From the NCBI RefSeq assembly GCF_954871325.1, contig NC_088776.1, positions 20,894,052-20,958,051 on the forward strand: DNA of 64,000 nt. Reading direction: 5' to 3'. This document shows positions 35,601 to 47,600 of this stretch, one piece after another. Every line of letters begins with the position of its first letter. Position 1 is the first letter of the stretch. Below the pieces are notes generated by a model. It ran no database searches. It was not told the origin of the DNA and worked only from the letters and a program-made list of their open reading frames with translations. The stretch comes from Gordionus sp. m RMFG-2023. Lineage: Eukaryota; Nematomorpha; Gordioida; Chordodea; Parachordodidae. The position numbers were made by a program, and so were the translations under genes.

Positions 35601-38600
35601 ACTTCTTTTTTCCTCCTCCTTAAACGGCCAAAGGTTTGGCTAAGGCAAAGCGTGATTACTTTATAAATGCCTTAATTTATTTGCTATTTTTTTTATAAAT
35701 AAGTAAGGTATTAGAACCGGTGTAGCGTGTTACACTCCCCATATCAAATACCTCTGAGTTAAGATATCATTATGATAGATTAACTCACCTTTTGATAATT
35801 GGTATTAAGGAGGGAGTTGATAAATAACAAAGATCTTAATTGCAATGTAAATTGATAGCAAGAGTTATATGATCATGCAGTTTTTTTTATTTAATAAAAT
35901 TCTTGTAAATTTAATTTTTGATATTAAATTTGAATTTCGAAATTAAATTTTGAATTGAATTTTAATTTTATTAATCTAGTTTGTATAAGGTTGGTATCCG
36001 AAAAAGTTGAAAATAAAATTTAGATGTTATATAACTAAATATCAGATTTTATACTATTATATTCGAAAATTTTAATTATCTGTCGCTCATAAGTGCCAAT
36101 ATAGCTAGACATATACACTTTAAGGATCACCTGTCATGTCAATATTGCTATATATTAATTTTTAACATTACATGTCAGTATTACTAAATAATAGAAACTT
36201 TTGACATTACATGTCAGTTAGTATTACTAAATGATAAACTTTTAACATTATACGTCAGTCATAAATGTCAGTACTACTAAAGGGAGTTAAATTATATTTA
36301 AGTTAAAATATCACGTTACACAGGCAAATTTATTAATGGGTTCGGTTCTCTACAAAAACTATCCAATTTTATCCATGTTTTCAGCATTCATTTCAAGTCC
36401 CACTAAACCAGGTTTACAGCTTTGGGTTCGATACCCATAAATTTAATTTTACAATTTAAAATTTGGAAATACGATCTAGCAACACGCCTAGACTTACTTT
36501 ATATCCTTCCCTCCCCAATTTTTTTTATTTTATATCCCCTTAGAAAATCTATCTGTTGAAAATCTGGAGGTAAATGACTCCTAAACCCCCCCCCCCCCAC
36601 TTCATTTCATATATAGATTATTCATAAGTAATATCCTGACTAAAGCATTTTCTTTAATTTTGTTTATCTCTTCAGAACAATCCTAATTTTGAGACGAAGG
36701 GTGAATTACAAGTAAAATTTAAAAAAATTTTTTTATAATAAATTACCAGAGACCTGCAGGCCCGGCCCGGATACCAGGGCCGGACCGTATTTAAAATTTT
36801 TAAAATATACCCGGGCCTGGTCGGGCCTGAAAATCTTTTTTTAAAAACCCGTGCCGGGCCTAAAAAAATTTTTTTTAAAAAATACCTAGGCCGGGCGGTA
36901 TTTTTTTAAAAAATTTATACAACATGAATAATTATATTCGTCAATTAGATATGGTTATAATGATTATATATTATTATGATTAATATAATGTTTGGTGAAA
37001 GTAAACACTAACTAACACTCATAGAATCTATTAGAGGTGGGCGTGGGCCTAATTTTTCATTCACGACCCGCCCACTCACGGTGGTTATGAAAGAAATTCA
37101 CGCCCATTCACGCTTACCATTAAAAAATTTTCGACCCGACCTGCCCCCTCATGACAAGCAATATTTTGATTCACGCCCGAAAATTCATGGCGTTTTTAAA
37201 TTTTTCCAAACTATTGCTATAATTTCACACTTTTTTGAATTCATTCTATTTATTTCTCTAATTTCATAATCCATATTAATAACAAAAAATAAATATAATC
37301 TATAAATCGAAATTTATTTAGAAAAAGAAGAATGTCCATCCTTTTTTATTTCAATTGTGTACGCCTTTCCTCTAATACGAGATTGGCTACAGAAAATAAA
37401 TTTTCACTAGAAGCCGAACTTGCAGCTGACAAAATTTTACTCGATAATTTTCTCAAAAAAGGAAATGAATATTCCTGCTTCCAAAACTTCAAAATATTGT
37501 CGTTATTTATCTTATATGAATTTTTTAAGTTCATCCTCACAGCTTTCATCGGTGATGTTGATGCTTCATCAGAATCAGAGTTGTTAAAGTATCTAGATAT
37601 AAAAATGTAGTATCTGTATCTATATATTTTTTTAGAGGTATCTGTATCTGTTTTTAGATACTTTTTAAGATACATTTTATATACCCCTTTTTTATTATAA
37701 ATAAAAATATTTGACTGTAAAATTTATTTTATTTCATATGAGCTTATGAAATAAATATATATATATTATATATTAATATTTATTAATACTATAATAAAGA
37801 ATTATATATACATAAAATATTAAAACTTATATATAAAAAATATAAAAAAATATTCATTAATTTAAATATTATGTCCGAGTTTATCAATAAACCATACAAA
37901 TTTTAATATTACAATATGGAAATGGTAAATTTTATTTTATAACTAAATTTTTAAGTTTATATATTTATTTAGATCTATATCGATGAAGAAGAGGAAGCAA
38001 CAACAAGTTCTATTGCTTTACCATGGCCAATTTATAGAGCATATTTTAAAATAATATCTCAAAACAAAGAAAACAATTCTCTGATGGTAAAATGTTTGCC
38101 GTGTCTACCTAAAAATACAAAAATATCCGTCAGTATGACTTCAACGTGCAATATCGTGAAGCACATAAGGGTATAGATATTATATATTTAAAATTCTAAT
38201 TTAAATTTTAAGAGAAAACATCCAACCTTGTTAACAAAAAGTAAAATAAAACTACCAAAGAAAATATTGGAAAAGGCTCATCCTCCAATAATATTTTTGC
38301 TAAAAGACCTTTGACTTTAACTCAAGGCACTTTAGATAATTTAATTATTGCTTTTATTATAGATGGCATGCAGCCATTTTCAATTGTTGAAAATCCTTCT
38401 TTTAAAAAAATGATCAACACTTTGGCTCCACACAAAAATATAATTTGCCGACAGACAGTTGTTGGTAGAATTTCCCAAAGATGGGAAAATGAAAAGAAAG
38501 AAATAATTAAAAGTCTTATAGAACCATCATTAATATGCACAAAAGCAGATTGTTGGAGTGCCTATCGCCGGTATAGCTAACATTTAAATTTGTATAATAA

Positions 38601-41600
38601 TTAATTAAGAATAAATTATTTCAGCAATTTTAAGAAATTTTAATTTTTAGTTCATACATAGGAGTAACCGCTCACTATATAAATCCAATAAGTTTGGAAA
38701 GAAAAATTATAGCGTTGGCTTGTAAAAGAATGACTGGTAGTCATACATATGATAAAATAGCAAAAAATTTACAAGATATAGCTAAGGATTATTGCATTCA
38801 AAATAAAATTTCAAAGACCATTACAGATAATGCCAAAAATTTTATAAAATGTTTTAGGTTTATTTTATTATAAATAAATATAAACATAATATATGATTGA
38901 TTACTTAATTTATTAAAGAGTTTTCAAGCCAATTGAAAATAATACAAGTGAATCAATTGATGATCTGGAAGATGAAGCAGTTGTGCCAATTTCTATATCA
39001 AATCTTTGTAATACTGCACAGGATTCTGAATTATCAGAATCATTTAGTTTACCTCATCACCAATGTTGTGCCAGTCACACATTGAATCTTATAGCCACTG
39101 TGGATGCCAATAGAGCCATGCAGTGTAAACAATATCAAAGGGTAAAACTAATTTTAATTAAATAAGTAATATTTTCTTCATTAGATATACAGCACAACAC
39201 TACATAAATGCCAAAATATATGGAATAGGCAAAATAAGTCTCCTATTTCATCTGAGATTATTAAGGAATATATTGGTCGTTATTTTATATGTCCTAATAT
39301 AACTAGATGGAACTCCACCTATAATGCCTTACAATTAATGTCAGAAATTATAAAAGCTAAATCTGACAAAGTGGACAAGATATGTGATGGAATAAAACTA
39401 CCTAGGTTTTTACCTAATGAATGTGATTTTATTCATGAATATTGTTTAGTAAGTTATAAATAATATTTATATATATAGCATTATTTTAAATTAGCTAATG
39501 AAGCCAATAGCTAATTCCCTTGATATTTTGCAGGGAGATAAGTATATGTACACAGCTTATTATTGTGCAACTATTTCACAACTTATTATTGTGCAACTAT
39601 TTCACAACTTATTATCAAATTAAAGAATTTTAAAGAAATGAACCTGAGATTCTGTTTACCACTCTTAGATGCCTTACTTAAAGGGATTGAGGATAGGTAA
39701 ATTAATATAATAAATTAATAATATTTAATAATTCTAGGTTTATTGTGACCTTATTTGAAGATGATAATATTATAGCAACCATGCTCCACCCTTTTTTTAA
39801 ACTTGATTGGACATGGTTGCAAATGGAAGAAAATCTTAATAAAAGAAAACAATTGATACAAAGATTAGCTGGTGAATTATCAAAGTCATCAACTGACTGC
39901 AAGCAAATAACCTGCCAAAAAAAACAAATAATTTAATTTCAGATTTTTTTCAATACCCTACAGCAGATATAATTTCTAATAATGATTTAAATTTTGATAA
40001 TCAACAAATTTTAAATAATTTTTTCAAAAATGAATCTAGAGATTTTAGCATTTTTAAAGAATACCCTGATATAAAATTGTTATTTATTAAATATAACACT
40101 ACAATTCCTTCAAGCGCCCCTGTGGAAAAACTATTTAGTGTTAATGTCTTTACAGATAAACGAGGATGCCTAAATGATCAAAATTTTGAAAATATTTTAT
40201 TACTGAAATCTAATAATTATTTAATCATATATTTTCATATATTATATTAAAATCATTATTTTAGTTATATTCTGATAAATGTTATATCGCGTCAATAAAT
40301 TTTTTAGCTCATTTCATGAATTTTCACAATATAATATTAATTTAGGTTTATGCAAACCTATAAGAGCATAATAAAAAATGTATCTGTATACAGATACATT
40401 TAAAAATTGTGTCTGTATCTTGATAACTTTTTAGACGCTGTATCTGTATCTAGATAACTTTTGAGACTATGTATCTGTATCTAGATCCATTTAAAAAGTA
40501 TCTTTTAAACACTCTGATAAACACCATCCGGTATCACTTTGTTAGTTCTATTTTCTTTTTATGTTTAGGTGTTTTTTATCGCGAGACTTTATGCTAAATT
40601 TTGCTTAAACTTACAGAAAAATCAGTTATATTTTATTTATAAAGATCTTCAATCTTTAAATGCAACAGAAAGTGAAGGATTTTATAGCTAGGCCAAGAGA
40701 TAAATGTTGGTGTTACATATGGATAACAAAATATAAAAGTTGTGAACCGGAAAACTCTCATGAATACTATAGATCCAAAAATATACTATAAAATAAAATT
40801 TAAGATTAAAAGCATGATCATTAATAATTACTTGTCCATAATCACTGATATTTGACGGATGACTATAAAAATCTAAGTTTTTTAACCATTACAGGACATA
40901 TTATCATTAAGGATTTTAAATTAAAAACATTTGTTATGGCCACAAGGGCAATGGATGAAAAAAATGTCAAAATTAAAAGTGTAGTCAATTCAATTTTAGG
41001 AGAATATACAGAAGTAGAAAATTAAATAAATGTATAGTTGTGAGTGATAACGGAGCAAATTTTATAAGTGCATTCAAAGATGACGAAACGCTAGCATGTA
41101 TATATACTAAATAATGTTATGCATTATATTTTTGACAATTGTTTATCTGAAATAGCCTTAAATATAAATGATGTAAAAAAATAGTACAATATTTCAAACA
41201 ATTTACAGCTAATATGAAACTAAGCCACACCCTTAAACAAGACGTAATAGCAAGAATAACGAGATGGAACTCTGTATATATCATGATACAGAGTTTCTTA
41301 AAATCATATTCTGAAATACAGGTGTACTTGTTTAGCAGGCAAAAATAAATATATTAGCCACAATTGATATCAGTATCATACAAGAGTTAGATAAATTTTT
41401 ATCAATATTTAAAGAATGCTCGGATAATCTGAGAGCAGATTCTCGTCCCACAATAAATAAAGTTTTTCTATGGAAACAAAAATTAATAAAATTTTGTTAA
41501 CCTTCTGAGCGTGATACAATAATAATCAAAACCTTAAAATACAGAACAAGATTTCTTTTAAAATATTATTATGCAGCCATTACATTAGGTAGGCTTGATT

Positions 41601-44600
41601 CTAGATCCGAATTTCAAATGACTAAAGTTTTTAATAAAAGAAGAAAATGATATATATAAAACAATCATAAAAATGTTAAATGATATAAAATTAGATGATA
41701 TGCATAAGTCGATGCCAACTATCATTTATAACTTTCCTAACTTATCCCAAACTCATAAAAAACCGTATATTCTAAATGGTCAATACCAACTATCACTTTC
41801 CTAATTCATACTACACTCATAAAAGACCGTATATTCTAAAAAAAAATTTAGAGAATTTATAGATGATTCTGATCAGAGTTGTTAAAAGATACCTTTTAAA
41901 TGGATCTAGATACAGATACATAGTCTCAAAAGTTATCTAGATACAGATACATTTTTTATTATGCTCTTATAGGTTTGCATAAACCTAAATTAATATTATA
42001 TTGTGAAAATTCATGAAATGAGCTAAAAAATTTATTGACGCGATATAACATTTATCAGAATATAACTAAAATAATGATTTTAATATAATATATGAAAATA
42101 TATGATTAAATAATTATTAGATTTCAGTAATAAAATATTTTCAAAATTTTGATCATTTAGGCATCCTCGTTTATCTGTAAAGACATTAACACTAAATAGT
42201 TTTTCCACAGGGGCGCTTGAAGGAATTGTAGTGTTATATTTAATAAATAACAATTTTATATCAGGGTATTCTTTAAAAATGCTAAAATCTCTAGATTCAT
42301 TTTTGAAAAAATTATTTAAAATTTGTTGATTATCAAAATTTAAATCATTATTAGAAATTATATCTGCTGTAGGGTATTGAAAAAAATCTGAAATTAAATT
42401 ATTTGTTTTTTTTGGCAGGTTATTTGCTTGCAGTCAGTTGATGACTTTGATAATTCACCAGCTAATCTTTGTATCAATTGTTTTCTTTTATTAAGATTTT
42501 CTTCCATTTGCAACCATGTCCAATCAAGTTTAAAAAAAGGGTGGAGCATGGTTGCTATAATATTATCATCTTCAAATAAGGTCACAATAAACCTAGAATT
42601 ATTAAATATTATTAATTTATTATATTAATTTACCTATCCTCAATCCCTTTAAGTAAGGCATCTAAGAGTGGTAAACAGAATCTCAGGTTCATTTCTTTAA
42701 AATTCTTTAATTTGATAATAAGTTGTGAAATAGTTGCACAATAATAAGTTGTGAAATAGTTGCACAATAATAAGCTGTGTACATATACTTATCTCCCTGC
42801 AAAATATCAAGGGAATTAGCTATTGGCTTCATTAGCTAATTTAAAATAATGCTATATATATAAATATTATTTATAACTTACTAAACAATATTCATGAATA
42901 AAATCACATTCATTAGGTAAAAACCTAGGTAGTTTTATTCCATCACATATCTTGTCCACTTTGTCAGATTTAGCTTTTATAATTTCTGACATTAATTGTA
43001 AGGCATTATAGGTGGAGTTCCATCTAGTTATATTAGGACATATAAAATAACGACCAATATATTCCTTAATAATCTCAGATGAAATAGGAGACTTATTTTG
43101 CCTATTCCATATATTTTGGCATTTATGTAGTGTTGTGCTGTATATCTAATGAAGAAAATATTACTTATTTAATTAAAATTAGTTTTACCCTTTGATATTG
43201 TTTACACTGCATGGCTCTATTGGCATCCACAGTGGCTATAAGATTCAATGTGTGACTGGCACAACATTGGTGATGAGGTAAACTAAATGATTCTGATAAT
43301 TCAGAATCCTGTGCAGTATTACAAAGATTTGATATAGAAATTGGCACAACTGCTTCATCTTCCAGATCATCAATTGATTCACTTGTATTATTTTCAATTG
43401 GCTTGAAAACTCTTTAATAAATTAAGTAATCAATCATATATTATGTTTATATTTATTTATAATAAAATAAACCTAAAACATTTTATAAAATTTTTGGCAT
43501 TATCTGTAATGGTCTTTGAAATTTTATTTTGAATGCAATAATCCTTAGCTATATCTTGTAAATTTTTTGCTATTTTATCATATGTATGACTACCAGTCAT
43601 TCTTTTACAAGCCAACGCTATAATTTTTCTTTCCAAACTTATTGGATTTATATAGTGAGCGGTTACTCCTATGTATGAACTAAAAATTAAAATTTCTTAA
43701 AATTGCTGAAATAATTTATTCTTAATTAATTATTATACAAATTTAAATGTTAGCTATACCGGCGATAGGCACTCCAACAATCTGCTTTTGTGCATATTAA
43801 TGATGGTTCTATAAGACTTTTAATTATTTCTTTCTTTTCATTTTCCCATCTTTGGGAAATTCTACCAACAACTGTCTGTCGGCAAATTATATTTTTGTGT
43901 GGAGCCAAAGTGTTGATCATTTTTTTAAAAGAAGGATTTTCAACAATTGAAAATGGCTGCATGCCATCTATAATAAAAGCAATAATTAAATTATCTAAAG
44001 TGCCTTGAGTTAAAGTCAAAGGTCTTTTAGCAAAAATATTATTGGAGGATGAGCCTTGTCCAATATTTTCTTTGGTAGTTTTATTTTACTTTTTGTTAAC
44101 AAGGTTGGATGTTTTCTCTTAAAATTTAAATTAGAATTTTAAATATATAATATCTATACCCTTATGTGCTTCACGATATTGCACGTTGAAGTCATACTGA
44201 CGGATATTTTTGTATTTTTAGGTAGACACGGCAAACATTTTACCATCAGAGAATTGTTTTCTTTGTTTTGAGATATTATTTTAAAATATGCTCTATAAAT
44301 TGGCCATGGTAAAGCAATAGAACTTGTTATCGCTTCCTCTTCTTCATCGATATAGATCTAAATAAATATATAAACTTAAAAATTTAGTTATAAAATAAAA
44401 TTTACCATTTCCATATTGTAATATTAAAATTTGTATGGTTTATTGATAAACTCGGACATAATATTTAAATTAATGAATATTTTTATATATTTTTTATATA
44501 TAAGTTTTAATATTTTATGTATATACAATTCTTTATTATAGTATTAATAAATATAAATATATAATATATATATATTTATTTATTTATTTCATAAGCTCAT

Positions 44601-47600
44601 ATGAAATAAAATAAATTTTATAGTCAAATATTTTTAATTATAATAAAAAAAGGGGTATATAAAATGTATCTAAAAACAGATACCTCTAAAAAATATCTAG
44701 ATACAGATACCTTTCTAAAAAATCTATCTAGATACAGATACTACATTTTTATATCTAGATACTCTCTGGTATTTATAAAATGCGAAAGATTTTTAGTTTA
44801 CATTAGTTATTCTTTTTTAAAAAAGAAATAAATTAAATAAGAAAATATATAATATAATTAAAAAAATTTATAATTATAAAATTGCAAATTTATATTTATA
44901 AAAAAACAATTTTAAAAATTTAAATTTCCGTGATTCACGGGAAATTTAGTTCACGCCCGATCACGCCAGGGGAAATTTTGGGAAGGCCCGTCACGCCTTG
45001 GGATTTAAAATTTATTCACACTCACGCCGTGACCCACCGTGACACGATGGGTCACGCGTAATTTCACGGCCCGCGCCCACCTATCTATTACATAATATAA
45101 TTATAGTTTTCCTGCCATGGAATAAATACGTAAAGGATTAAATACATTATTATAATATATGTTATATTTTTTATTAATTAAAATATCAGTTTTATTTTTT
45201 TTATAAATACAATTAATATAGATATTCTCAAAATATTATTTACACAAATTTTTTATAGTATTAATTGGTAATATCTAGTATACTAGATATCTGTTAAGAA
45301 TATAAAAAAAGTATGTAGTAATGTTGTTAAACGGCTCGTTTAGCCGATTATTAAAAACGGCTAACTCAGTTTTTTATCCAGAAAAATATTTTGCAAGCCT
45401 GAAAATCTTGCTCATAGAAGGAGCAAAGGTCTAGACATAGTATCGAAATTTCGAGGCTTAGTCAATATTTTTCTGGCGAAAATATTGAGATAGCCGTTTT
45501 TAAAAATCGGCTCAGAACTAGCCGTTTAACAACATTAGCTAATATACTTGCTTATTAAATGATAATACTCGTCGAAAAATATGATAAAATACCAAATAGA
45601 TGAATTTTTTGTATATACCAGGTCGAATATAATTTTAAAAAATTCCGAGCCGGGCCTAAAAATTGTTTTTTTAAATATCCGGGCCTAAAATTTTTAAACC
45701 CGGGCCGTAAAAAATTTTTGAAAAAAAATCCGGGTCGGACTGTGCAAATGGTACCTCTGCAGGTCTCTGAAAATTACCATAAATAATTTATATCTCTAAA
45801 ATAGGTACAAATGTACTTAAATGAGCAAGCGAACATACTTATAGTGACAATTTGTCAGGCTCATTTTAGTGGCGATTTTAAAATTTCCGAAGGTGAAGAT
45901 CCCTTTGTGGTGCTACGACTGTTACCTTTATCCAAGTTTTAACAAGAAATAATGAAATATATTTTATTATTGATAATTATAAACAACCAGATAGCTTTTA
46001 TGGGTAGCAATCTAATAATTCCTTTCGCGTTTGAGCAGAACTCTAAAATAATTTTTGTCCTACTTATATCCGAGACATGCAGGCCCGACATACATGTGTC
46101 TAGTGTTAAATTAATTTTTGAAACGCGTGCTGACCAATAGATAAAAAAAAATCTGGTTGGACCATAATAAATTAATTATATCAATTAATCAGTGGGAAAA
46201 TCACATGGCTATTAAATTCTTCATTCTTTCTAATATTTTTGAATTCCTTTATTTTGTTTTCCTAATACTCTTCTAAATATTCTTTTCAAGAAATAACACT
46301 AATTTTTTTTTATTTTCCTTATCCAATTAATTTGGCTAAATAAATTTTAATAACAAATTTTTTTCTAAGATTTTGTTTTTTCATTTAGATTTAATTGTTA
46401 CTGAAATAACAAATATTTTTTTAAATTTGGGGCCATAAATTTTTGAGGGGGCCTGCCCCCTTCATGGCTATTGGCCCATACGAGATATAAATTCACACAA
46501 AATAAAATTAGTACAAAAAGATTTAACAGCCGGGGCGAACGAGGCTAAGTTAATTAATATCTCGGCTAATGGGATCGATTCCCTGCGAGACCCTTTTTCT
46601 GAAGCTATACAGAACAGTTTGGTGGTTTTATATGGCAGCTAGCCAGCACGGGGTAGGGTTGATATATATTTTATAAAAAAGGGGTTGATAAAATTTGATC
46701 GTTAAATTTGTAAAATTAACTTTTTATGAATATTTTAAAGCATCCTAGTAGTATAATGGGCAAAATGCTAGGTTAATGCATCTTTGTTATCCCGTGTTAC
46801 GTTCAACCCGACCCGACACATTTTTTTAATTTTTCTGGAACAAGCCAATCCCAGCAGTTAGCTAAGGGTTAGAAAAATAGATGCCAGCACAAAAAGATAA
46901 GGTTAATATTATTTGAAAAAGAGTTTGATAAAATTTAGTCGTTACACTCAATTTTTTATGAGTATTTTAAAGCATCATAATAGTGTAATGAGTTGTAGAG
47001 CTAAGTTAATTTAGTAATTAGTAGATTATATTATGAACATAAAGAAAACTTGTACCAGATTATCATAAAATATTTGATTTTTTACCCTTTAGTAATTTTT
47101 TCTAAAAAAATTCCTTTTAAATCATTTCAAGAATTTATTAAATATACTTATACCCTTTTAATCCCTACCTTTATAAAATGATCCATTCCATAGCATTTTT
47201 TAATTTGAAATATATTTATAAATGAACATAGTGAATGATTAATTTCTTTGTGAAAAAAACATAGCAAAACGATATCTTAGCAAATCATTTAAATAATACC
47301 CTATTAAATTATCAAACGATTGGGAACTAATAATATTGATGCGACTAAGTGACTTAATTTATATTTATCTTTGAAAAAGAATACTCTAAATCATTTTGTT
47401 TCAGCCCATCTCATATAAAACAAACCGACTCATTACAACCTCAAAGAGAGCAACTATTTGATTGGTTTCAAACATTTATGTTTCCAGACGTCACACAGCA
47501 AACAATTAAGGACAAATTTTTGGACTGCTCACTTTGGTTAATGAAATACACGGAAGACGCAGCATCAATAAATAGAACTGACATTGACTTGATAGGAATG

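Larger units (their letters stand above)
37034..45082 (-). mobile_element. hAT element (hAT2) inserted in the outer element and split by two further hATs
   Basis: The termini are GAGGTGGGCGTGGGCC (37034) and, on the other strand, AGGTGGGCGCGGGCC (ending 45082), flanked by identical 8-mers ATCTATTA (37026-37033 and 45083-45090). Its own sequence is 37034-37575, 40517-41873 and 44769-45082, about 2.2 kb, with CACGCC-rich subterminal regions at both ends. The C-terminal dimerisation domain is on the minus strand at 37346-37580, and the central domain is in the inverted middle piece. It is degraded. Confidence 0.85.
36747..45769. mobile_element. Outer GC-ended hAT-like element (family X) split by nested hATs
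   Basis: The left end at 36747 reads CAGAGACCTGCAGGCCCGG and the right end at 45757-45769, CTGCAGGTCTCTG, is its mirror over 13 bp. The flanks TAAATTAC (36739-36746) and AAAATTAC (45770-45777) match at 7 of 8. Subterminal GGGCCGGGCCTG islands resemble the short family X MITEs. Its own sequence is only 36747-37033 and about 45091-45769, less a 213-bp MITE at 45322; the rest is inserted. No transposase of its own is visible. Confidence 0.75.

Noticed and set aside
37332-37610. Plus-strand frame of 92 codons
   Set aside because: It is antisense to the hAT2 C-terminal dimerisation domain, whose conserved motif is on the minus strand.
37576-44768. Palindrome as an assembly artefact
   Set aside because: The arms differ in bases and in subterminal repeat number, and the crosswise flanks fit a biological inversion; an artefact would mirror the flanks beyond the elements too.
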